From the NCBI RefSeq assembly GCF_039542905.1, contig NZ_BAABIS010000001.1, positions 3,720,001-3,784,000 of the forward strand: a stretch of DNA of 64,000 bases. The letters run 5' to 3'. Both the position numbers and the translations under genes were made by a program. Below the pieces are notes generated by a model. The model saw nothing but the letters and a program-made list of their open reading frames with translations, made no database searches and was not told the origin of the DNA. Positions within the stretch are counted from its first letter, which is position 1. Every line of letters begins with the position of its first letter. Below are positions 54,801 through 62,400 of this stretch, one piece after another. This DNA is from Kitasatospora terrestris. GTDB lineage: Bacteria; Actinomycetota; Actinomycetes; Streptomycetales; Streptomycetaceae.

Positions 54801-56312
54801 TCAGCCCAGTTCGTCCGAGTCGACCGGTTCCCAGCCCGCCATGAGCTCGTCGGAGTAGGCTGCGACGCTTGGCCGCCCGGGTGCCGCGGGGGCCTGCCGG
54901 GGCGCCGGGGCACCCTCCGCACGGGGCTTGGCGGCGGCCTTGCGGCGGCCCGGGATGGCCCGCAGTGCCTCGCCGATGTCGGCCACCTCCACCACCTTCA
55001 TTCCCGGCGGCACCTTGCCCGGGTCCGGCGGGACGAGCGCGTGGGTGAAGCCCAGCCGGTGCGCCTCGGCGAGCCGCCGCTGCACCCCGGTCACCCGGCG
55101 GACCTCGCCGGCCAGGCCGACCTCGCCGATCGCCACCAGGTTGCTGGGCAGCGGGGTGTCCGAGGAGGAGCTGGCCACGGCCAGGGCGATCGCCAGGTCG
55201 GCGGACGGCTCGGTGAGCTTCACCCCGCCGACGGTCGCGGTGTAGATGTCCTGCTTGCCGAGCTTGACGCCGCCGTGCCGCTCGACCACCGCCAGGATCA
55301 TCGCGATCCGCGGCGACTCCAGGCCGGAGGTCGTCCGCCGCGGCGAGGGGATCTGCGAATCCACCATCAGCGCCTGCACCTCGGCGACCAGCGGGCGCTT
55401 GCCCTCCAGGGTGACGGTCAGGCAGGTGCCCGGCACCGGCTTGGCCCGGCGGGTGAGGAACAGCCCGGACGGGTCGGCCAGCCCCTCGATGCCCTCGTCG
55501 TGCAGCTCGAAGCAGCCCACCTCGTCGGTGGCGCCGTACCGGTTCTTGACGCCCCGGATGAGGCGCAGCCGGGCGTGCCGGTCGCCCTCGAAGGAGAGCA
55601 CCACGTCGACCAGGTGCTCCAGCAGGCGGGGGCCGGCGATCTGCCCGTCCTTGGTGACGTGGCCGACCAGCAGGGTGGCCATGCCGCGCTCCTTGGACGC
55701 CCGGATCAGCGCGCCCGCCACCTCGCGGACCTGCGCCGGGCCGCCGGGCGCGCCGTCCAGCTCCGCCGAGGCGATGGTCTGCACCGAGTCGAGGATCAGC
55801 AGGCCGGGGTTGACCGCCTCGATGTGGCCGAGCACCGCGCCGAGGTCCGACTCGGCCGCCAGGTACAGGTGGTCGGAGAGGGCGTTGATCCGGTCCGCCC
55901 GCATCTTCACCTGCCCGGCGGACTCCTCACCGGTGACGTAGAGCGTGCGGTGCCGCTCGGTGGCCGCCTTCGCCGCCACGTCCAGCAGCAGGGTGGACTT
56001 GCCGACGCCCGGCTCGCCCGCCAGCAGCACCACGGCGCCCGGCACCAGGCCGCCGCCGAGCACCCGGTCCAGCTCCGGCACGCCGGTGGAGCGGGCCGTC
56101 GCCACCTGCCCGTCGACCTGCGCGATCGGCTTGGCCGGGGAGCTCACCGGGCCCGCCGCGGTCGTCCGGATCGGCACCGCGCCGTACTCCTCCACCGTGC
56201 CCCAGGAGTTGCACTCGGGGCAGCGGCCCACCCACTTCGGGAGCTGGTTGCCGCACTCCGTGCAGCGGTACGCCGGGCGCGGCTTGGCGGTGGTCTTGGT
56301 ACGGGCTGCCAT
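54801..56312 (-). CDS. radA: DNA repair protein RadA (DNA-branch-migration ATPase)
   Basis: 503 residues. The N-terminal zinc finger (YRCTECGNQLPKWVGRCPECNSW, abridged: CxxC and CxxC), RecA-like ATPase with Walker A GEPGVGKST and the RadA-specific KNRYG (KNRFG-type) motif, and a Lon-protease-like C-terminal domain (LDLAIALAVASS, IGEVGLAGEVR). A disordered C-terminal extension (from about residue 445; Pro/Ala-rich then acidic) makes it longer than the usual 450-460. ATG 56312 is chosen because TACGGT lies seven bases upstream. It promotes recombination intermediates and is linked to disA. Confidence 0.96.
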   Translation of the reverse strand: MAARTKTTAKPRPAYRCTECGNQLPKWVGRCPECNSWGTVEEYGAVPIRTTAAGPVSSPAKPIAQVDGQVATARSTGVPELDRVLGGGLVPGAVVLLAGEPGVGKSTLLLDVAAKAATERHRTLYVTGEESAGQVKMRADRINALSDHLYLAAESDLGAVLGHIEAVNPGLLILDSVQTIASAELDGAPGGPAQVREVAGALIRASKERGMATLLVGHVTKDGQIAGPRLLEHLVDVVLSFEGDRHARLRLIRGVKNRYGATDEVGCFELHDEGIEGLADPSGLFLTRRAKPVPGTCLTVTLEGKRPLVAEVQALMVDSQIPSPRRTTSGLESPRIAMILAVVERHGGVKLGKQDIYTATVGGVKLTEPSADLAIALAVASSSSDTPLPSNLVAIGEVGLAGEVRRVTGVQRRLAEAHRLGFTHALVPPDPGKVPPGMKVVEVADIGEALRAIPGRRKAAAKPRAEGAPAPRQAPAAPGRPSVAAYSDELMAGWEPVDSDELG

Positions 56313-56319
56313 GCGGCCA

Positions 56320-56325
56320 ACCGTA
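56320..56325 (-). promoter_or_regulatory. -10 hexamer TACGGT, leaderless layout
   Basis: Minus-strand TACGGT, seven bases, then ATG 56312 of radA; no ribosome binding site. Confidence 0.5.
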
Positions 56326-56425
56326 GCGGGTGGGTCCGACAACACGGCGCCGCCCAGACCGCGGTCCTGTTACCCGAAAGAAGTACAAGCCCCCGAAACC
56401 ACCCGGGCGGGCGGCCCCGCGTCCC

Positions 56426-56431
56426 TACCGT
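56426..56431 (+). promoter_or_regulatory. -10 hexamer TACCGT, leaderless layout
   Basis: TACCGT, seven bases, then GTG 56439; fixes the start of the sigma/BACON fusion gene. Confidence 0.5.
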
Positions 56432-56438
56432 CGGGAAC

Positions 56439-58178
56439 GTGACGACCAGGTTCGCCTCCCCCACGAGCGCCGCCGGCTCCGACCTGCTGCGCGCCTACGG
56501 CCACAGCGTCGACGGGCTGTTCACCTACTGCCTGTCGGTGCTGTGCGAGCACGACGCGGCGGTCACCGCCCTCGCCGAGGTCCGCGACCTCGCCCTGCGC
56601 AACGGTGACCGGCTCGCCGATCCGGCGCTGCTGCGCGCCTGGCTGTACGCGCTCGCCCGGCACGCCTGCCTGGCCCGGCTGGAGCGCGGGGTCGGCCCGT
56701 CCGCCCCGGTCGGCGCCGAGCGCGCCGCCGAGCGCCGCCGCGAACTCGCCTCGCTCGCCTGGCCGGAGGCCGCCGGCACCGACCCCGAGCAGCGCGAGGC
56801 GCTGGAGCTGGCGGTCCGCCACCGGCTCTCCGCCGACGAGGTCGCGGCCGTCCTCGGCCGCACCGCCGAGGACGCGGGCGCCCTGCTGGACGCCGCCGGC
56901 GCGGAGGTCGCCCGGACCCGGACCGCCCTGCTGGTGCTCGGCGTCGGCAACTGCCCCGAACTGGTCCGGCTCGGCGGCGTCGGCGCGGAGAGCTGGCGCG
57001 GCTGGGTGCTCGGCCCGGCGCTGCGCCGCGAGCTGGTCGCCCACGTGGTCGACTGCCCGACCTGCCGGGGCACCGCCGACCGGGTCGGCGGCGAGCTCGG
57101 CACCGGGCTGCCCGGCCTGCCGCTGCTCCCCGCGCCGGTGACGGTCCGGGTCGGCGGCGCCGCCGACCGGCTGCCGGGCGGAACGGCCGGCGCCGCCTTC
57201 CTGGCCGGTGCGGCCGCCGCGCGCCGGGCCGCCGCCCCCGTCCCGCCGGGCGGGCCCGAGCCGCGCTTCGACCAGCGCGGCTTCCCCCGGCACCGGGCGC
57301 CGTCCACCGGGCGGGCCGCCGCGGTACGGCAGCGGATGGTCACCACCGGCGTGCTGGCCGCCGTGCTCACCGCGCCCGTGGTGGCCCTCTGGGCCGCCCA
57401 CCGGGACGGCGACGGGCCCGCCGGCGCGGCCCCGGTCTCCTCCGTCCGGGTCGACGGCGCGCCCACCCCCGCCGCCGACCACCCCGCGGAACCCGTGCCG
57501 GTGACCGACCCGACCCCGCCCGCCGACGCGGTGCAGCTGGTCGGAGCGGCCGTCGATGCAGAAACGTCCCTCCCCCCGGTCCAGGGCCCGCTGGTCCCGG
57601 TGCCCTCGCACGGCACGCGCGCGCTCTCCAGCCCCGCCCTCTCCCCCGTCCACGCCGCGCCCGACGCCCCCGCGCCGCAGGCCCCCGCCGCGACGCCCGG
57701 GCAGCTCACCGTCGAGGCCGGCGAGTACGGCAACCGGACGGTCATCACCCTCACCAACAGCGGCGGCAGCCCGATCGCCTGGCACGCCGTCCTGGACGTC
57801 GACTGGCTGCGCCTCAGCCGCGACTCCGGAACCCTCACCCCCGGGCAGCGGATCACCGTGACCGTCACGGTGGACGAGGCGCGCGCCCCCGAAAGCCACT
57901 GGACGGCCCGGATCGCCCTGCCCCCGTCCCAGGCCGTGGTCACCCTGGAGGGCGGCCCCGTCCACCGCGGCGGCCAGACCCCGCCCCCGACCGACCCCAC
58001 CCCGGACCCGGCCCCCACCGACCCCGGCACACCGCCCCCGGCCACCACGCCGCCCGCCGACCCCGCACCCAGCACCCCCGGCACCCCAAGCACCCCAAGC
58101 ACCCCGCCCCCCGCCGACCCCCCGCCCGGCACCCCCGCCCCGACCACCGGACCCGCCACCGCCGCCCCGTCCGCCTGA
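56439..58178 (+). CDS. membrane protein: sigma-factor-like N-terminus, zinc anti-sigma-like motif, BACON domain
   Basis: 579 residues. Residues about 1-170 look like a divergent ECF sigma factor (DLLRAYGHSVDGLFTYCLSVLCEHDAAVTALAEV, abridged; LYALARHACLARLE; LELAVRHRLSADEVAAVLGRTAEDA as a region-4-like helix-turn-helix). His202-x3-Cys206-x2-Cys209 (HVVDCPTC) is the zinc anti-sigma pattern. One membrane helix (about 302-322) precedes a Pro/Ala linker, a BACON-like beta-sandwich (about 425-504; LTVEAGEYGNRTVITLTNSGG, abridged; DWLRLSRDSGTLTPGQRITVTV) predicted outside, and a Pro/Thr tail. One-polypeptide signalling from wall to transcription is an inference. GTG start with TACCGT seven bases upstream. 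Confidence 0.78.
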   Translation: MTTRFASPTSAAGSDLLRAYGHSVDGLFTYCLSVLCEHDAAVTALAEVRDLALRNGDRLADPALLRAWLYALARHACLARLERGVGPSAPVGAERAAERRRELASLAWPEAAGTDPEQREALELAVRHRLSADEVAAVLGRTAEDAGALLDAAGAEVARTRTALLVLGVGNCPELVRLGGVGAESWRGWVLGPALRRELVAHVVDCPTCRGTADRVGGELGTGLPGLPLLPAPVTVRVGGAADRLPGGTAGAAFLAGAAAARRAAAPVPPGGPEPRFDQRGFPRHRAPSTGRAAAVRQRMVTTGVLAAVLTAPVVALWAAHRDGDGPAGAAPVSSVRVDGAPTPAADHPAEPVPVTDPTPPADAVQLVGAAVDAETSLPPVQGPLVPVPSHGTRALSSPALSPVHAAPDAPAPQAPAATPGQLTVEAGEYGNRTVITLTNSGGSPIAWHAVLDVDWLRLSRDSGTLTPGQRITVTVTVDEARAPESHWTARIALPPSQAVVTLEGGPVHRGGQTPPPTDPTPDPAPTDPGTPPPATTPPADPAPSTPGTPSTPSTPPPADPPPGTPAPTTGPATAAPSA

Positions 58179-58210
58179 TCCCTCGCACCTCGGCGGCACC
58201 TCGACGGCGC

Positions 58211-58227
58211 CCGGGGCGGCGCCCCGG
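58211..58227. terminator. 7-bp hairpin between converging genes
   Basis: CCGGGGC / GCCCCGG with a 3-base loop, just after the BACON-protein stop. Confidence 0.4.
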
Positions 58228-58229
58228 CG

Positions 58230-59564
58230 TCACTTCCGCCGGATCGGCGGGATGCGGTACGTGCCGTCGAGGACCGCCGTGCCGGGCTCGTACAGCCGGA
58301 TCATCGGCCGGAACCCGCCCTCCGGCGCGGGCAGCCAGTTGGCCGCCTCGGCCGGATCGGCGGGCCGCTCGCGCTGGATCACCAGGGTCAGCGAACCGTC
58401 CGGCGCGTACACCAGACCGGGCGTCCGGTCGCCGATCGAGTAGCGGCCGGCCGGGTTCTCCACCAGGTAGTACTCCGGAACGCCGTACATCGTCACCGAC
58501 CAGAACCCGTCCACCGGCGGCAGCTCGTCGAAGCGCAGCGTGTACGCGTGGGCGCCGGTCAGCGGCTTGCCCTCGGCGTCGTCGTACGTGTTGCCGTACA
58601 CCGCCTCGTACGCGTGGTTGCCCCACAGGCCCATCCGGGCGGCGACCGCGCGGGTCAGGTAGGCGGCCCTGCGGTCGGCGATCCGGAACCGCGGCTCGTC
58701 GCGGGTGCCCGGGCCGAGGTGGTCCAGGTTGTAGTCGAAGAGGTGCAGGTTGACGTTCCACTCGCCGACCGGCCGGCCCTCGGCGGGGCGGGTCGCCGCC
58801 TCGACCCGCTCCCTGCCGTCCGCCAGGCCGGCGACCAGCGCGCCCACCCACTCGGCCGGGCCGTCCCGGTACGGGGAGCGGTCGTCGTCGAGCAGGCCGA
58901 TCGGGGCGAAGCGCTGCTGGTAGGCGAGGTCCGCCTCGGCGGGCGGGAAGGCGGCCGCCCAGACCCGCAGCTGCTCCAGGAGGCGCAGCTCCTCGGGCAC
59001 GTCCGGGTCGGGCTCGGGGATCCCCGCCAGGATGCCGCCCGGTTCGAGCGGCGCGAGGGTGAGCTTCCGCTGCAGGGCCGCCACCCGGGGCAGGTCCTCG
59101 GGGCCGTCGCAGGCGAAGCGCGCCGCGACGGTGGCCACGGTGGTCGGCGCGGTGATCACTCCGACGCCGGCGGGCGGGGTGCCGTGCCAGTGCGGCGGGG
59201 CGATCAGCCAGGTCTGCTCGCCGGTCCCGGTGGACCGGCGGCCGATGTACGCGAAGTTGTTGGTCCAGGCGTCGATGAACTGCAGCACGTAGTACGCCCC
59301 GGCGGTGTCCGGCACGTGCAGCAGCAGCGGGCCGCCGGACAGGTCCAGCTGCGCCGCCGAGTAGACGGTGTCGTTGTTCACCGAGACGAAGTGGCTGGCG
59401 GGGGTGGCCAGTTCGTCGGCGTGCCCGAAGGTGTTGAACGGCCCCGGCCCGATCGCGCCGAGCCCCGAGACGTGGAACGTCCCGACCATGCTCAGGTCGC
59501 AGACCAGCGGGTAGCCGTAGACGTACGCGTCGGCGGCCAGCGTCCGGGGGGTTCCGTCGGCCAT
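58230..59564 (-). CDS. DUF1254/DUF1214 domain protein, copy 1
   Basis: 444 residues. The N-terminal DUF1254 part (ADAYVYGYPLVCDLSMVGTF, VSVNNDTVYSAAQLDLSGGPLLLHVPDTAGAYYVLQFIDAWTNNFAYIG abridged) and C-terminal DUF1214 part (GFWSVTMYGVPEYYLVENPAGRYSIGDRTPGL, RPADPAEAANWLPAPEGGFRPMIRLY, both abridged) are both complete. Such proteins occur widely in bacteria, sometimes secreted; biochemical role unknown. No signal peptide is seen. ATG 59564 has AGGAG upstream. The next gene is a paralogue (about one-third identical by eye in the C-terminal half), suggesting an old duplication. Confidence 0.85.
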   Translation of the reverse strand: MADGTPRTLAADAYVYGYPLVCDLSMVGTFHVSGLGAIGPGPFNTFGHADELATPASHFVSVNNDTVYSAAQLDLSGGPLLLHVPDTAGAYYVLQFIDAWTNNFAYIGRRSTGTGEQTWLIAPPHWHGTPPAGVGVITAPTTVATVAARFACDGPEDLPRVAALQRKLTLAPLEPGGILAGIPEPDPDVPEELRLLEQLRVWAAAFPPAEADLAYQQRFAPIGLLDDDRSPYRDGPAEWVGALVAGLADGRERVEAATRPAEGRPVGEWNVNLHLFDYNLDHLGPGTRDEPRFRIADRRAAYLTRAVAARMGLWGNHAYEAVYGNTYDDAEGKPLTGAHAYTLRFDELPPVDGFWSVTMYGVPEYYLVENPAGRYSIGDRTPGLVYAPDGSLTLVIQRERPADPAEAANWLPAPEGGFRPMIRLYEPGTAVLDGTYRIPPIRRK

Positions 59565-59638
59565 GCGGGAGCACTCCTGAGAGGTTGGTGGGGGTCGGTT
59601 CCGCCCGGTCGGCGGGGCGGGCGGCACGGCTGCAGTGC

Positions 59639-59698
59639 GGTGGGGCGGGTGGGCCGGTGGGGCGGGTGGGCCGGTGGGGCGGGTGGGGCGGGTGGGCC
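59639..59698 (+). repeat. 17-bp G-rich minisatellite between DUF1254 paralogues
   Basis: GGTGGGGCGGGTGGGCC twice in tandem (59639-59655, 59656-59672), then an expanded third unit (to 59698). The plus strand has more than eight G3/G4 runs, able to form a G-quadruplex; the mRNA of the minus genes would be C-rich. Confidence 0.75.
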
Positions 59699-59709
59699 AG
59701 CAGGCCGGT

Positions 59710-61008
59710 TCAGTCCGCGGAGGTGAGCCCGGGCAGCGGCCAGCGGCCGTCGAGGACGGCCGGCTCGGGCCCGTACACCCGGATCACCGCCGTGAACGGG
59801 CCGTCCGGCGCGGGCAGCCAGTTGGTCTCCTCCTCCGGGTCGGCCGGGCGCTCGTGCCGGAGGTGGAGGGTCAGTCCACCGTCCGCGTCGTAGCGCAGGC
59901 CCGGGGTGCGGTCGCCGATCGAGTACCGGTCGACCGGGTTGTCCACCAGGAAGCGCTCGGGCATCCGGTACATGGTGATCGACCAGAAGAACCGGGCCGC
60001 GGGCAGCCCGCCGGGCGGGAAGCGCACGGTGTACCCGCGCCCGCCGGAGCAGTCGCCCGTCCAGCCGCTGTACCAGGCCTCCTCCTCCGGCAGCCCGTAC
60101 AGGCCCTTCATCGCTCCGACCGCCCGGCCCAGGTAGTCGCCGCCCAGCTGGGCGCGGGTGCCGAACAGGCCGTGCGACCCGGTGGTCCGCTCCGCCGCCT
60201 CCTCCAGCCTGGCCCGGCCGTCCTTGATGCCGAGCAGCAGGGCCTCACGGGTCTCCGCCGGGAGCGCGGCAGGCTCGAAGTCGCCGCTGCCCACGCCCAG
60301 TTCGGCCAGCCGGCCACGCAGCTCCGCCTCCGCGGGGAGCACCGGGAAGAAGCCGAGCAGGAAGTCCAGGTCGGTGAAGAACTCCAGGGTGTCCAGCACC
60401 TCCTCGCCGCGCCAGACCGGCCAGACCGGCTCGGCCGCCACCGGCCTGGGCATGCCCAGGTGCTCGCTCAGCGGCTTCAGCACGTACTGGGCCTGCAGCC
60501 GCTCCAGCGCGGCGACGTCGTCCGGACCGGCCAGGTAGGTGCGACCGATGATCCCCACCAGGTTGGTGTCGGCGCGCAGCATCCCGTCGAAGTCGGCCGG
60601 CTGCTCGCCGTGGTAGCCCGGCCCGGCCACCAGGTACCGCCCCGCCTGCCGGCCGGTGGTGCGGGAGCCGATGAAGCCGACGTAGCTGGTGTCCAGGTCG
60701 TGCACCGGGATCACGTAGTACCGGTCGGTGGCCGGCACCTCCAATACCCACGGCTCCGCGCGCAGGTCGAGCCAGGCCATCGAGTACGGGGTGTCGTTGT
60801 TGGGCGTCACCACATCGGTGTTGGCCGGGGTGAAGGGATGTGGGTAGTGCCGGAAGACGCCGAAGCCACCGACGTGCCGCGGGTCGGCGTCGTCGATGGC
60901 CTGCGGATAGATCGTCCGGTAGTTCTCCAGCAGCGCGTAGCCCCAGATCCACGCCTCGGCGGCGGTCGCCCGCACGGTCGTCGGGTCGACGAGCACCGGG
61001 TTGCCCAC
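59710..61008 (-). CDS. DUF1254/DUF1214 domain protein, copy 2
   Basis: 432 residues. DUF1254 N-terminus (AAEAWIWGYALLENYRTIYPQAID, abridged; VVTPNNDTPYSMAWLDLRAEPWVLEVPA, abridged; YVIPVHDLDTSYVGFIGSRTTG) and DUF1214 C-terminus (FFWSITMYRMPERFLVDNPVDRYSIGDRTPGL, abridged; RPADPEEETNWLPAPDGPFTAVIRVYGPEP). It parallels copy 1 in the NNDT, SIGDRTPGL and NWLPAP signatures. GTG 61008 has GAGGAGGGG upstream. It and copy 1 read the same way, 145 bases apart, across the G-rich repeat. Function unknown; not recognised as an enzyme. Confidence 0.85.
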   Translation of the reverse strand: MGNPVLVDPTTVRATAAEAWIWGYALLENYRTIYPQAIDDADPRHVGGFGVFRHYPHPFTPANTDVVTPNNDTPYSMAWLDLRAEPWVLEVPATDRYYVIPVHDLDTSYVGFIGSRTTGRQAGRYLVAGPGYHGEQPADFDGMLRADTNLVGIIGRTYLAGPDDVAALERLQAQYVLKPLSEHLGMPRPVAAEPVWPVWRGEEVLDTLEFFTDLDFLLGFFPVLPAEAELRGRLAELGVGSGDFEPAALPAETREALLLGIKDGRARLEEAAERTTGSHGLFGTRAQLGGDYLGRAVGAMKGLYGLPEEEAWYSGWTGDCSGGRGYTVRFPPGGLPAARFFWSITMYRMPERFLVDNPVDRYSIGDRTPGLRYDADGGLTLHLRHERPADPEEETNWLPAPDGPFTAVIRVYGPEPAVLDGRWPLPGLTSAD

Positions 61009-61132
61009 GGCACACCCCTCCTCTGATTGCGGATGAATCAGACATATCACCCAGACGGGTACAGGGGGATGCTATGCGCCGCATGACGGCCCGGCATGTC
61101 GGCTCCCGGCCTGTCGACTCCCGGCTCCTCGG

Positions 61133-61164
61133 CCGACCGGCCGACCAGCCGGTCGGCCGGTCGG
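61133..61164. promoter_or_regulatory. 14-bp perfect hairpin in the divergent DUF1254/epimerase region
   Basis: CCGACCGGCCGACC (61133-61146) pairs with GGTCGGCCGGTCGG (61151-61164), loop AGCC. It sits about 80 bases upstream of the epimerase gene and 125 from the DUF1254 gene. It is either a divergent-promoter regulator site or a terminator-like structure. Confidence 0.5.
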
Positions 61165-61243
61165 TCGGTCCGCCGTCGGTGAACACCCTCCGCCGACAGT
61201 GAACGCATCTGTGCGAACGGCCCCCGGCGGAGAGGCTGGGTGC

Positions 61244-62245
61244 ATGGATCTCCTGATACTCGGCGGCTCGAAGTTCCTCGGCCGCGCCTACGCCGGAGCG
61301 GCCCTCGCCCGCGGACACCGCGTCACCACCTTCAACCGGGGGGTCAGCCGCACCGACCTGCCCGGCGTCGAAGCCGTCCAGGGCGACCGCACCGACGCCG
61401 CCGACCTGGCCCGGCTGGTCGACGGCCGCCGCTGGGACGCCGTCATCGACACCTCCGGCCAGCAGCCGCACGACGTCGCCCGGGCGGCCGAGCTGCTCCG
61501 CGAGCACGCCGGCCACTACAGCTTCGTCTCCTCCGTCCACGCCTTCGCCCACTGGCCCGCCGAACAGGTGGACGAGAACTCACCGACCCACCCCTGCGAC
61601 CCCGACCTGCCGGCCGACCAGCCCGCCGCCAACGCGCTCAAGGCGGGCTGCGAGCGCGCCGTGCTCAAGTACTTCGGCGAGCAGTCGTCCCTGCTCAACT
61701 GCGGGCTGCTGATCGGCCCGCACGAGTCGGTCGGAAGGCTCCCCTGGTGGCTCGACCGGATCGCCCGCGGGGGCAGGGTGCTCGCCCCCGGCGACCCGGA
61801 GCAGCCGCTGAGCCTGATCGACGCCCGTGACTTCGCCGCCTTCGGCCTCGACCTGGTGGAGCAGGGCGCCACCGGCCGGTACGTCACCACCGCGCCGATC
61901 GGCTCGACCAGCATGGGCGAGCTGCTGCGTGCGTGCGTCGCCGCCACCGGCTCCGACGCCGAGCTGGTGTGGACCGCGGACACCGTCCTGACCGCCGCCG
62001 AAGTCGGCCCCTGGCTGGAACTCCCGCTGTGGACCCCCGGCGCCGACCCCGAGTGGTACGGCACCTGGCGTGCCGACAGCTCCAAGGCCGCGGCGGCCGG
62101 CCTGCGGATCCGACCGCTCGCCGACACCGTCCGCGACACCTGGGCCTGGCTGGAGGCCGGCGGCCGCAGCGAGGTCTCCTCCCTGGTGGTGGGCAACCCG
62201 CTGGGCATCGACCCGGAGAAGGAGCAGAAGATCCTCTCCGCCTGA
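61244..62245 (+). CDS. NAD-dependent epimerase/dehydratase-like (SDR) protein
   Basis: 333 residues. An extended-SDR Rossmann start LILGGSKFLGRAYAGAAL replaces the usual GxxGxxG, then VIDTSGQQPHDVARAAELL and FVSSVHAFA. The catalytic Tyr-x3-Lys motif is not evident in the expected place (AHWPAEQ..., LKAGCERAVLKYF may serve), so enzymatic activity is uncertain. RIARGGRVLAPGDPEQPLSLIDARDFAAF is the typical NmrA/epimerase core. The C-terminus is complete (NPLGIDPEKEQKIL). The ATG has GCGGAGAGGC upstream. It may belong with the prenyl synthase/encapsulin genes only by proximity. Confidence 0.75.
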   Translation: MDLLILGGSKFLGRAYAGAALARGHRVTTFNRGVSRTDLPGVEAVQGDRTDAADLARLVDGRRWDAVIDTSGQQPHDVARAAELLREHAGHYSFVSSVHAFAHWPAEQVDENSPTHPCDPDLPADQPAANALKAGCERAVLKYFGEQSSLLNCGLLIGPHESVGRLPWWLDRIARGGRVLAPGDPEQPLSLIDARDFAAFGLDLVEQGATGRYVTTAPIGSTSMGELLRACVAATGSDAELVWTADTVLTAAEVGPWLELPLWTPGADPEWYGTWRADSSKAAAAGLRIRPLADTVRDTWAWLEAGGRSEVSSLVVGNPLGIDPEKEQKILSA

Positions 62246-62262
62246 CCGGGCACCGGCGGCGG

Positions 62263-62310
62263 CGCAGAGGGCTCCTGGCACCGCAGAGGGCTCCTGGCGC
62301 CGCGGAGGGC
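62263..62310 (+). repeat. 19-bp tandem repeats after the epimerase gene
   Basis: CGCAGAGGGCTCCTGGCAC and CGCAGAGGGCTCCTGGCGC in tandem (62263-62300), with a third partial unit to 62310, in the gap before the prenyl synthase gene. Confidence 0.75.
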
Positions 62311-62400
62311 CGCCTGCGGGGCCGGAGGTCTGCCGGCGGCCCGGAGGGCTTGCCGACGGGGCAGGGGCCTGCCGGCGGCCGGAGAGCTGCCGGCAGGGTG

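Noticed and set aside
59599..59698. CRISPR-like array from regularly repeated G-rich units
   Set aside because: Units are directly tandem, without unique spacers, and no cas gene is present.
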